NCBI GenBank assembly: GCA_038329845.1
Contig: JBBQNJ010000096.1
Coordinates: forward strand, 1-15,314
Direction of reading: 5' to 3'
DNA: 15,314 nucleotides
DNA from: JBBQNJ01 sp038329845
GTDB taxonomy: Bacteria > Planctomycetota > Phycisphaerae > Tepidisphaerales > Tepidisphaeraceae
The translations under genes and the position numbers were made by a program. Shown here piece by piece: positions 6,444 through 15,314 of the stretch (the stretch's first letter is position 1; the number at the start of each line of letters is the position of its first letter). Below the pieces are notes generated by a model. The model did no database searches, was not told the DNA's origin, and was given only the letters and a program-made list of their open reading frames with translations.

Positions 6444-7184
6444 ATGAACGAATCGAACGGCAATCGAGAGGCGCATCAGGCCGAGGCGGTGTTCGCGGCG
6501 CGGGGGTTGACCAAGGTCTATCCCATGGGGGAAGTCGCCGTCCACGCGCTGCGCGGAGTGGACCTGGATTTGTACGAAAACGAGTTCGCTGTCTTGCTGG
6601 GTCCCAGCGGCAGCGGGAAAAGCACGTTGCTGAACATCATCGGCGGGCTGGACCTTCCCACTAGCGGCAGCGTGCGATACCGCGGTGAGGAACTGACCGA
6701 CTTCGACGATGCGGCCCTGACCCGCTACCGCCGCCAGAGCGTGGGGTTCGTCTTTCAGTTTTACAACCTGATTCCCAGCCTCACCGCGCGGGAAAACGTG
6801 GCCTTGGTGACGGAAATCTCGGCCGATCCGATGCGCCCGGAAGAGGCGCTGGACCGAGTGGGCCTCGGCGGGCGGATGGACCATTTTCCATCGCAGATGA
6901 GCGGCGGGGAACAGCAGCGGGTGGCGATCGCCCGCGCCATCGCCAAGCGCCCGCGGGTGCTGCTGTGCGATGAGCCGACCGGGGCGCTGGATGTGCATAC
7001 CGGTGTGGTCGTGCTGGAGGTGATTGAACGGGTCAACCGCGAACTGCGCACCACGACCGCCGTCATCACCCACAACGCCGTCATCGCGGGCATGGCCGAC
7101 CGGGTGATCCATGTCTCGGACGGCCGAATCGCCAGCGTGGACCGCAACACTCGGCGGATGCGGGCCGCGGATCTGGTCTGGTGA
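6444..7184 (+). CDS. ABC transporter ATP-binding protein, MacB/LolD type, without its permease
   Basis: 246 residues, the usual length for this class. Walker A is GPSGSGKST (about 53-61), the Q-loop lies in VGFVFQFYNLIPSLTARENV, the signature is SGGEQQRVAIARA (about 152-164), Walker B is VLLCDEPTGALD (about 172-183) and the switch His is in VITHN (about 207). The FQFYNLIP and signature wording are typical of ATPases that drive FtsX-like permeases (MacB, LolD, DevA), which export lipoproteins, peptides or drugs, or transmit force across the membrane. Such genes normally sit next to a permease, but none is found within about 1.2 kb upstream, or downstream before the aldolase. All catalytic motifs are intact. 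The ribosome site before ATG is weak (GAGCGGC). ATPase family is certain; the partner and substrate are unknown. Confidence 0.95.
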   Translation: MNESNGNREAHQAEAVFAARGLTKVYPMGEVAVHALRGVDLDLYENEFAVLLGPSGSGKSTLLNIIGGLDLPTSGSVRYRGEELTDFDDAALTRYRRQSVGFVFQFYNLIPSLTARENVALVTEISADPMRPEEALDRVGLGGRMDHFPSQMSGGEQQRVAIARAIAKRPRVLLCDEPTGALDVHTGVVVLEVIERVNRELRTTTAVITHNAVIAGMADRVIHVSDGRIASVDRNTRRMRAADLVW

Positions 7185-7632
7185 AAATGGTTGAGTCAGT
7201 CTCGTACCAGTGAGCGGCTGGGGAGCTTATGCCGTTCACGGGCCATAGTGAGACAATTCACTTGGAGAAACACGGGATACCCCGCAGGTCCCGAGCCATT
7301 GTGGATGTCTCACTGAAGGCCGCGAGGGGGTAACATTTCAGCCGAATGCCGCCACGCTGATCCTGAGGCTGATATCGCGGGTCAGCAGACAGACTCAACT
7401 TGACTGAGGCCGCAAAACGGGAATCGCGGCAGACGACTGAAGTGTTACGCGAGGGGTATATCATCGTCATCAGCGCCCTGGGCGGCCGATGATAAGGGTG
7501 AAGCAAATTCCTCGGATGAGAAAATAACGGGTCGGTCACCACGATGCGCTGCAATAAACGATTGTTCCCGGGCATCGTGGTGGCTGCATCATACTTCAAC
7601 GCGAGGAATATCATGAGGAATCATACAGGTGG
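7185..7632. other. Long non-coding stretch with possible structured RNA
   Basis: No convincing gene. A 118-codon open frame on the - strand (7258-7614) lacks a ribosome site and any family likeness. A 9-bp inverted repeat (AGTGAGACA at 7247-7255 with TGTCTCACT at 7306-7314) encloses a second small hairpin (CGGGA 7273-7277 with TCCCG 7289-7293), so a folded RNA is possible. The stretch may also be a decayed gene; I recognise nothing in it. Confidence 0.35.
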
Positions 7633-7644
7633 ATGGAGGAACGG

Positions 7645-7686
7645 GTGATTGGGCAGTATTCGAGCCGTATCGAAGTCTTCGGATGA
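7645..7686 (+). CDS. Possible 13-residue leader peptide ahead of the aldolase attenuator
   Basis: GTG at 7645 has GGAGGA (7635-7640) 4 nt upstream and runs to TGA at 7684-7686. An in-frame ATG at 7633 would give 17 residues, but its ribosome site would be too close. The peptide ends 15 nt before the UUCG hairpin of the presumed attenuator. It has no run of one amino acid that would mark a classical attenuation peptide, so coding is speculative. Confidence 0.2.
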   Translation: MIGQYSSRIEVFG

Positions 7687-7701
7687 CTGCATATCGAGTA
7701 A

Positions 7702-7779
7702 CCCGGTTCGCCGGGAGACTCGTTAGCGACTAAGCCGACGCGATCGAATCCCGGCGAGTTCAAGTGCGTCGGCTTTTTT
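7702..7779 (+). terminator. Factor-independent terminator with competing upstream hairpin (attenuator candidate)
   Basis: The terminator is a 10-bp perfect stem, AAGCCGACGC (7732-7741) with GCGTCGGCTT (7766-7775), followed by six T (7774-7779) and with a 24-nt loop. Upstream, CCCGG-TTCG-CCGGG (7702-7715) makes a UUCG tetraloop hairpin. TCGCCGGGA (7708-7716) is also a perfect 9-nt complement of TCCCGGCGA (7749-7757) within the terminator loop, so the RNA can take alternative or pseudoknotted folds. It lies 72 nt upstream of the aldolase start on the same strand. The terminator is well supported; regulation of the operon by it is inferred. Confidence 0.7.
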
Positions 7780-7851
7780 CATTCGCAATCGGATGGATAA
7801 ACGCTCGCAGGCGGGCAGGACGCCAGGCGCAGCCAATCGGAACCGCACGAT

Positions 7852-8874
7852 ATGAGCACACAACAACTGATCGATACCGCCAGGGCGATGGTGGCCGGTG
7901 ATAAGGGCCTGCTCGCCATGGACGAGAGCAATCCAACTTGCAACAAGCGATTCGCGGCGCTGGGGATTCCACAGACCGTGGAGGCCCGGCGTGCTTATCG
8001 GGAGTTGATTGTCACAACGCCGGGTCTCGGTGAAAGCATCAGTGGCGCGATCCTCTACGATGAAACCATCCGCCAGCAGAAGAGGGACGGCACGCCCTTG
8101 ATCAAAGTTCTCACCGACGCGGGAATCATTCCGGGCATCAAGGTTGATACCGGTGCCAAGGACATGGCTGGTCATCCCGGCGAGAAAATCACCGAAGGTC
8201 TGGACGGCTTGCGTGACCGCTTGAAAGAGTATTTTCAAATGGGGGCGCGCTTCGCCAAATGGCGCGCGGTGATTGCGGTCGGCGATGGCCTGCCCAGTCG
8301 CAGCGGCCTCGAGGCCAACGCGCACGCGCTGGCCCGCTACGCGGCGTTATGCCAGGAGGCCGGTCTCGTTCCCATCGTCGAGCCGGAAGTGCTTATGGAC
8401 GGCGATCATACCTTGGAGCGGTGTCTCCAAGTCACCGAAGAAGCGCTGCGAAACGTCTTCATCCAGTTGAATTGCCAGCGCGTGATGCTGGAAGGGATGA
8501 TCCTGAAACCGAACATGGTGCTGCCAGGATTGACCTGCCCGCAGCAGGGTTCGGTGGACGAAGTGGCCGACGCGACGGTGCGATGCCTCTTGCGAACTGT
8601 CCCGGCCGCGGTTCCGGGGATTGCCTTCCTGTCCGGCGGGCAATCCGCTGAACTGGCCTCGGCCCGGTTGAATGCCATGAACGTTCGATTCAACTCGCGC
8701 GCGCCTTGGGCGTTGGCGTTTTCGTTTGCCCGCGCCATTCAGCAACCCGCTTTGGAAATATGGTCTGGCGAAGAGGCCAACATAGAAGCAGCGCAGCAGG
8801 CCCTGCTACATCGAGCCAGGTATAATCGGGCCGCGCGCCGTGGCGAATACCGTGCAGCGATGGAAAGGACATGA
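7852..8874 (+). CDS. fba: Class I fructose-bisphosphate aldolase
   Basis: 340 residues, the standard size for the Schiff-base (metal-free) aldolase that splits or forms fructose 1,6-bisphosphate from glyceraldehyde 3-phosphate and dihydroxyacetone phosphate; it acts in the cytoplasm. Features are GLLAMDESNPTCNKRF (about 19-34), ILYDETIRQ, GIIPGIKVDTG (catalytic Lys region), FAKWRAV with a catalytic Lys (about 138), IVEPEVLMDGDH, and LEGMILKPNMVLPG, where the Lys before Pro-Asn forms the Schiff base. FLSGGQSAELAS is the phosphate-binding loop. The type is the eukaryote-like class I form, distinct from DhnA/FbaB. The stop overlaps the transketolase start (ATGA, 8871-8874). The ribosome site is poor, and an attenuator-like structure lies upstream. 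Confidence 0.97.
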   Translation: MSTQQLIDTARAMVAGDKGLLAMDESNPTCNKRFAALGIPQTVEARRAYRELIVTTPGLGESISGAILYDETIRQQKRDGTPLIKVLTDAGIIPGIKVDTGAKDMAGHPGEKITEGLDGLRDRLKEYFQMGARFAKWRAVIAVGDGLPSRSGLEANAHALARYAALCQEAGLVPIVEPEVLMDGDHTLERCLQVTEEALRNVFIQLNCQRVMLEGMILKPNMVLPGLTCPQQGSVDEVADATVRCLLRTVPAAVPGIAFLSGGQSAELASARLNAMNVRFNSRAPWALAFSFARAIQQPALEIWSGEEANIEAAQQALLHRARYNRAARRGEYRAAMERT

Positions 8875-10958
8875 GTATGACAACCGCTTCAAGTCTCGAT
8901 CCAGAGCAACTGGATGAACAGTCGATCAACACCATTCGGTTCCTGTCGGTGGATGCTGTAGAGAAAGCCAACAGTGGACATCCAGGTCTGCCAATGGGCG
9001 CTGCGCCGATGGCCTATGTGTTGTGGACGCGATTCCTTCGGCATAATCCGACCAATCCGCATTGGTTCAATCGAGACCGGTTCGTCCTGTCGGCCGGCCA
9101 CGGTTCGATGTTGCTCTACAGCTTGCTGCATTTGACCGGCTACGATTTGCCGCTGGAACAAATCAGACAATTTCGACAGTGGCGCAGCATTACTCCCGGT
9201 CATCCCGAACGCGGCATCACCCCGGGAGTGGAAGTCACCACCGGGCCGCTCGGCCAGGGGTTTGGCGATAGTGTGGGCATGGCCATCGCCGAGGCCTATA
9301 TCGCGGCGCGCTACAATCGTCCCGAGTTCGAGATCATCAATCACTTCACTTACGGATTGGTCAGCGATGGCGATTTGATGGAAGGGGTAGCATCCGAGGC
9401 CGCATCGCTTGCTGGTCATTTGAAGTTGGGAAAATTGATTTGCCTCTATGACGACAATCACATCACGCTCTCCGCGGCGACCCACATCACCTTCACGGAA
9501 AATCGGGCCATGCGGTTCGAAGCGTATGGCTGGCACACTCAGACCGTTGAGAATGGCAACGATCTAGCAGCGATTGACAGCGCGCTGCGGGTAGCGCAAG
9601 CCGAGCGGGCACGTCCCTCCCTGATTCTCGTGCGCACGCATATCGGGTATGGCTCACCGAACAAGCAGGACACTTTTGAAGCGCACGGCTCGCCGCTGGG
9701 CGATAAAGAAGTGAAGCTGACGAAACAAGCGATGGGCTGGCCGCTCGATCCGCCGTTCCACATTCCCGACCCGGCGCTCGCGCAGTTCCGTCTCGCACTT
9801 GAACGTGGCAAACAGGCCGAGGCGGAATGGGACGCCAGATTCTCGGATTACGCGAAAGCGTTTCCCAACCTCGCCAGTGAATTCCAACGAGCGATGGCTG
9901 GGGAATTACCCAAAGGCTGGGACGCCGGTATCCCGATCTTTCCAACCGACCCGAAGGGCATGGCCACCCGTGTTGCGTCGGGCAAAGTGTTGAGCGCCAT
10001 TTCCGCCAACCTTCCCGCGTTGATTGGCGGCTCGGCTGATCTGGATCCCTCCACCCACACGGCGCTTAAAGCGCTGGGCGATTTTGAAAACCCGCGCGAC
10101 GAGGCCGGCAACCTGCAGGGATCGGCTGGCGGCGGCTGGAGTTATGCCGGGCGCAACCTGCACTTCGGGGTTCGCGAGCACGCGATGGGAGCCATCGCGA
10201 ATGGGCTGGCGGTGCATGGCGGCATCATTCCCTTCACCGCAACATTCTTCACGTTCTCAGACTACATGCGACCCGCGATTCGACTGGCGGCGCTGATGGA
10301 ACAGGGAGTGATCTTTGTTTTCACCCACGACAGCCTCGCTCTGGGCGAAGATGGCGCAACACATCAACCGGTCGAGCAATTGGCCTCGCTGCGAGCGATC
10401 CCGAACCTGCTCGTCATTCGCCCCGGGGATGCCAACGAGACCGCCACGGCGTGGCGCGTCGCAATTGAGACCCGAAATCGCCCGGTCGCGCTGGTCTTGA
10501 CGCGGCAGGATGTGCCCACGCTGGACCGCACTCAATTTGCCCCGGCAGATGGTTTGCGGCGTGGGGCGTATGTCTTGGCTGATGCTCCGGAGAGCAAACC
10601 GAACCTCATCCTCATCGCAACCGGTTCGGAAGTCGGTTTGATCGTGACCGCGCGACAAAGATTACAGGAGCAGAGAATCGCAGTGCGCCTCGTTTCGATG
10701 CCGAGTTGGGAGTTGTTTGAGGCTCAGTCCCAAGAGTATCGCGACGCGGTGTTGCCACCATCGGCCCACGCACGGCTCGCGGTCGAGGCGGGGGTGACTC
10801 AAGGGTGGCATCGCTACATTGGTGACCGGGGCGATGTTATTGGTGTGGATCACTTCGGCGCATCGGCGCCGGGGCCAATCGTGATGCGCGAATACGGATT
10901 CAGTGTCGAGAACGTCTGCCAACGCGCGCTGGCCTTGCTGGAAAGGGAACATGCCTGA
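8871..10958 (+). CDS. tkt: Transketolase
   Basis: 695 residues, a full-length thiamine-diphosphate enzyme that moves two-carbon units between sugar phosphates in the pentose phosphate pathway or Calvin cycle. Visible features are SGHPGLPMGAAPMAYVLW, FVLSAGHGSMLLYSLLHL, GPLGQGFGDSVGMA, the ThDP/Mg motif GDGDLMEGVASEAASLAGH then YDDNHITL, HIGYGSPNKQDTFEAHGSPLG, the pyrimidine-domain GSADLDPST, HFGVREHAMGAIANGLA (catalytic Glu), THDSLALGEDGATHQPVEQL, and the C-terminal GASAPGPIVMREYGFS. The first ATG (8871) sits in the ATGA overlap with the aldolase and has GGAAAGGA upstream; a second ATG two codons later is also possible. It is followed by the overlapping start of a ruined isomerase gene. Nothing is missing. 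Confidence 0.98.
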   Translation: MSMTTASSLDPEQLDEQSINTIRFLSVDAVEKANSGHPGLPMGAAPMAYVLWTRFLRHNPTNPHWFNRDRFVLSAGHGSMLLYSLLHLTGYDLPLEQIRQFRQWRSITPGHPERGITPGVEVTTGPLGQGFGDSVGMAIAEAYIAARYNRPEFEIINHFTYGLVSDGDLMEGVASEAASLAGHLKLGKLICLYDDNHITLSAATHITFTENRAMRFEAYGWHTQTVENGNDLAAIDSALRVAQAERARPSLILVRTHIGYGSPNKQDTFEAHGSPLGDKEVKLTKQAMGWPLDPPFHIPDPALAQFRLALERGKQAEAEWDARFSDYAKAFPNLASEFQRAMAGELPKGWDAGIPIFPTDPKGMATRVASGKVLSAISANLPALIGGSADLDPSTHTALKALGDFENPRDEAGNLQGSAGGGWSYAGRNLHFGVREHAMGAIANGLAVHGGIIPFTATFFTFSDYMRPAIRLAALMEQGVIFVFTHDSLALGEDGATHQPVEQLASLRAIPNLLVIRPGDANETATAWRVAIETRNRPVALVLTRQDVPTLDRTQFAPADGLRRGAYVLADAPESKPNLILIATGSEVGLIVTARQRLQEQRIAVRLVSMPSWELFEAQSQEYRDAVLPPSAHARLAVEAGVTQGWHRYIGDRGDVIGVDHFGASAPGPIVMREYGFSVENVCQRALALLEREHA

Positions 10959-11440
10959 TCACCCGAACATCTTGCCTAAGACGCCAAAACGCGTCGGCCT
11001 CGCCGCGGACCATGTCTTGAGCTTCCTATTGGAAGACAACGCGCTGGTCAAAGACAAATCTTCGATGGTTGCGAGTGACCTGCACGAACGTGAAGTTTCG
11101 TTGTGCCCGACGCTCCGGCACATCCGAGAGCAGCCAGTACGCCACTTTTGCGGCGCGACCACGCTGTGTCCCGCCTTTCCCTATTCGGCCCTTGTTGGAG
11201 ACGTTCTCAACGGCGGCCACGTCGCGACCGGCGCGCAAAACCTCGACCTCAAAGAAGAAGGCGCGTTTACTGGCGAGGTCAGTCCCACGATGCTTCTCGA
11301 TGCCGGTTTGCAAACATGTGATTCTGGGACACAGCGAGCGCCGGCATAAGCTGGGGTAGCCCGACGCGTTCCTCAATCAAAAAGTACGGTTTGCTCTTGC
11401 CGCCAGCCTCGACGTATCGTGTGCGTCAGCGAGATCAAGT
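10951..11440 (+). pseudogene. tpiA: Triosephosphate isomerase remnant (frameshifted, with nonsense codon)
   Basis: ATG at 10951 overlaps the transketolase stop and has GGAAAGGGA upstream. From about 11158 the frame reads LCPAFPYSALVGDVL, then TGAQNLDLKEEGAFTGEVS and PTMLLDAG, the middle of triosephosphate isomerase. An extra T in GGTTTGC (11305-11311) shifts the frame; removing it gives GCKHVILGHSERRHKLG, the conserved HSERR segment. TAG (11357-11359) then replaces a Glu codon, and the same frame goes on as PDAFLNQKVRFALAASLDV. One lost base near 11415 shifts it again to IVCVSEIK. The family's N-terminal GNWKM and C-terminal active-site loop are missing. The opening RVGLAADH looks like the start of ribose-5-phosphate isomerase B, so it may be a relic of two genes. 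As it stands the frame ends at 11349. Confidence 0.85.
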
Positions 11441-11452
11441 GAAAGGAACGCC

Positions 11453-13987
<2,535 letters not shown>

Positions 13988-14005
13988 CAACACGAAAGGT
14001 CTGTC

Positions 14006-14221
14006 ATGTTCTTCTGGTTAATTGGTCTGATGCTGATGCTGTTGTTGATCGGCTCGACGCCGCGGTGGCCGCATAGTCGAGATTGGGGCTACATGCCCAG
14101 CCTGATCCTTCTGATCTTTCTGCTCGTCTTTCTGGTCATGTGGATGGCCGGTTGGATGCCCCTGTGGATGCACCATGGCGGGTGGGGAGGCGGAGCGATG
14201 CATGGTGGACCCACTCCATAG
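14006..14221 (+). CDS. Small DUF3309-like membrane protein with a Met/His-rich tail
   Basis: 71 residues; ATG has GAAAGG 6 nt upstream and lies 18 nt after the ATPase stop, so it is probably co-transcribed. It has two hydrophobic segments (about 1-17 FFWLIGLMLMLLLIG and 32-47 LILLIFLLVFLVMWMA) joined by RWPHSRDWGYMPS. That loop matches the DUF3309 pattern 'PxWPHSRxWGYxPS'. DUF3309 proteins normally end soon after the second helix. Here about 20 more residues follow, rich in Met, Trp, His and Gly (MWMAGWMPLWMHHGG, AMHGG), a composition suited to soft-metal binding. With the adjacent copper pump this suggests a metal-related membrane role, which is inference. Confidence 0.8.
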   Translation: MFFWLIGLMLMLLLIGSTPRWPHSRDWGYMPSLILLIFLLVFLVMWMAGWMPLWMHHGGWGGGAMHGGPTP

Positions 14222-14231
14222 GGCGCCGCCA

Positions 14232-14972
14232 TCACATGCGTTCCTTGATACCGCTTTTAAGCAGCCACCAGTTGACCGGGTAGCTGGTAACAAAGCCGCA
14301 GAGCATGGCGAGCTGCATCATGAACCAGAATTCGGGGGTGGGAACGTGCAGTTCGTGGTTCAGGATGGTGCCGAAAATCCAGAAGTGGGCCACGGCCATG
14401 AAGCCGTACATGCCCACCTGCCACGCCGTCAGCGAGAGGGTATCGGCCTTGACGGCCTGAATAAGTCCCTGGCCGGGGCTTAGATTGCGCATGGGCTTAA
14501 TGGTGAAGTACTGAAAAGCGATGCCGAAGAGGAAGGCAAAAATGAAATCGACAATCCAGACTGCGAAGATTTTATGATCGGCGGCAAACAACCACTTCCA
14601 ACCAAAGGCCACGGCAACCGCCGGCACCAGCGCCGCCAGCCATTCGGCGCAGATATCCCCCAGCGTGCAGCCGCCGCCGCAGTGAAGGGTGCCTTTGGCC
14701 ACCATGATCCCAAAAGGCGTCAGGCGCTTTTTGGGGGGTTGGTCCTCGCGCTCTTTGGCGGCCATGACCTTTCGCCTGGTCGCCAGCCGGCCATACTGGA
14801 AATCGGCCCATACAGACAGCGCCGTACCAAACAGCGCCACCACCGGCCAGACAATATTCATGATCCACATGCGCTGGGGATGGCGAATGACATCTGCCAG
14901 AACCACCAGCAGGCACAGACCCCCGAAGACAAGCGAAGCGATGGCTAGAATATGCAACCATTGGGGAATCAT
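14232..14972 (-). CDS. DUF4396 domain integral membrane protein
   Basis: 246 residues from ATG at 14970-14972, which has AAGGAG 9 nt upstream. A longer GTG start (15003-15005) would place that ribosome site inside the coding sequence and is less likely. It has membrane helices near the N-terminus (WLHILAIASLVFGGLCLLVVLADV; IVWPVVALFGTALSVW) and about four more. The family core is TLHCGGGCTLGDICAEW, ADTLSLTAWQVGMYGFMA, FWFMMQLAMLCGFVTSYPVNWWLL and GIKERM. The Cys-Gly-Gly-Gly-Cys pair and Met-rich helices suggest metal or redox contact, but the family has no established function that I know of. DUF4396 genes often neighbour copper-handling genes, which agrees with the convergent copA unit. Only 10 nt separate it from the DUF3309-like gene, with no terminator between. 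Confidence 0.88.
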   Translation of the reverse strand: MIPQWLHILAIASLVFGGLCLLVVLADVIRHPQRMWIMNIVWPVVALFGTALSVWADFQYGRLATRRKVMAAKEREDQPPKKRLTPFGIMVAKGTLHCGGGCTLGDICAEWLAALVPAVAVAFGWKWLFAADHKIFAVWIVDFIFAFLFGIAFQYFTIKPMRNLSPGQGLIQAVKADTLSLTAWQVGMYGFMAVAHFWIFGTILNHELHVPTPEFWFMMQLAMLCGFVTSYPVNWWLLKSGIKERM

Positions 14973-15013
14973 GGGATCATTCTCCTTCGTAATTGGTTTC
15001 GGCACGACCAGCG

Positions 15014-15046
15014 GCTTGGATGGTTGCGATTACCGCAACGCCAAGC
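15014..15046. promoter_or_regulatory. 33-nt imperfect inverted repeat upstream of the DUF4396 gene
   Basis: Inner arms GTTGCG (15023-15028) and CGCAAC (15034-15039) surround ATTAC, and outer arms GCTTGG (15014-15019) and CCAAGC (15041-15046) extend the symmetry. It lies 42 nt or more before the DUF4396 start codon, in the promoter or 5' leader. It could be an operator or an RNA hairpin. Confidence 0.45.
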
Positions 15047-15091
15047 TAGCGCAGCGTGTACATTAACCCAACTTCCGCAGTTACGTGATCA

Positions 15092-15123
15092 AATCGGCCC
15101 TGGCGCTAGCGCCAGGGCCGATT
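15092..15123. terminator. 32-nt perfect palindrome next to the transposase end
   Basis: The 32 bases form an uninterrupted palindrome (arms of 16, centre GCGCTAGCGC), beginning one base past the transposase stop when read on the - strand. There is no clear T tract on that strand. As RNA it folds to a very stable hairpin and could terminate the transposase transcript or block read-through into the element. Confidence 0.6.
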
Positions 15124-15124
15124 G

Positions 15125-15314
15125 TCACACGGTTTTAGACACTACATCCTCCCGTATTGCCAGGCGCCTCGGAAGAGCCAGATGTAGCCGGTCCAGCAGG
15201 ATGGATTGGTATTCGGTCGGACAGGAGACACACCGCCGTCGAATCTCCCTCCCGCATCGGGTTTTCATCACCACGTCCACCACGCTCACCTGGGCGATCT
15301 CGTCCAGCACCTTC
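15125..15314 (-). CDS. Transposase C-terminal fragment, IS4-superfamily (IS1634-like); rest outside window
   Basis: The - strand frame is open to the window edge and ends with TGA at 15125. Visible residues include (K)VLDEIAQVSVVDVVMKT, then IRRRCVSCPTEYQ, then ILLDRLHLALPRRL. The pattern 'V...xVxxxTxxGxxIRxRCVxxP...LLDxLxLxLPxRL' is what I know from the ends of IS1634-type transposases. The catalytic DDE residues would lie outside the window, so it cannot be judged whether the element is complete. The GTG at 15310 is probably internal. No terminal inverted repeat can be assigned, because the other end is not visible. Confidence 0.65.
   Translation of the reverse strand, partial: KVLDEIAQVSVVDVVMKTRCGREIRRRCVSCPTEYQSILLDRLHLALPRRLAIREDVVSKTV

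Noticed and set aside
7258..7614. 118-codon - strand frame in the long gap
   Set aside because: No ribosome site, no recognisable motif, and an irregular composition; not supported as a gene.
7701..7779. tRNA gene (TCGAATCCCGGCGAG resembles a tRNA 3' part)
   Set aside because: No T-arm stem, anticodon arm or acceptor pairing of tRNA geometry can be drawn. The terminator stem explains the pairing better.
11300..11360. Programmed frameshift in the triosephosphate isomerase frame
   Set aside because: There is no slippery heptamer with a downstream structure, and a nonsense codon and a second frameshift follow, so decay fits better.

Overview
The window comes from a GC-rich bacterium. A Planctomycetota (PVC-type) host is my best guess. 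It rests on a short secreted protein whose opening (signal peptide, then His-Trp-Ile-Asp, Gly-Gly-Ile-Trp-Thr-Asp and a Pro-Asp-Ala turn) resembles the start of large planctomycete surface proteins, and on the loose layout with long intergenic gaps and isolated genes. This is inference from family resemblance; no rRNA or marker gene is present. TGA, TAA and TAG all act as stops.

Region 1 (1-2993, + strand) is a compact four-gene cluster, visibly more AT-rich than the rest. It encodes the C-terminal part of an ADP-ribosylglycohydrolase, a PD-(D/E)XK nuclease-like protein, a 442-residue protein I do not recognise, and a stand-alone FtsH/M41-like HEAGH metalloprotease domain. The first three genes overlap by ATGA, and the fourth probably starts at a TTG just after the third. 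This is the best candidate for an undescribed (possibly defence or stress) system. Its left end lies outside the window. A strong hairpin at 3062-3103 closes it.

Region 2 (3175-4811, - strand) holds a short secreted protein with an unusual upstream region (a TAGGG-N10-CCCTA inverted repeat and a run of 12 G), and a decaying toxin-antitoxin pair. The VapB45-like/DUF433 antitoxin is broken by one in-frame TGA where Trp is expected. The PIN-like toxin appears to start at CTG.

Region 3 (5041-7184, + strand) has a membrane-anchored protein of unknown function, a 102-bp higher-order tandem repeat, and an orphan MacB/LolD-type ABC ATPase. A 667-bp gap follows. It contains structured-RNA candidates and a factor-independent terminator that looks like an attenuator ahead of the sugar-phosphate operon.

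Region 4 (7852-11440, + strand) is a carbon-metabolism operon: class I fructose-bisphosphate aldolase, transketolase, and the ruins of a triosephosphate isomerase gene. The translation start of that gene is intact, but the body carries at least two frameshifts and a nonsense codon.

Region 5 (11453-15314) is a metal-handling block: a CopA-like P1B ATPase with a YHS domain and two heavy-metal-binding modules, a small DUF3309-like membrane protein with a Met/His-rich tail, and a convergent DUF4396 membrane protein. The right edge holds a 32-nt perfect palindrome and the C-terminal end of an IS4-superfamily (IS1634-like) transposase. The pseudogenes, orphan genes and IS end suggest a rearranged, partly decaying stretch of genome.
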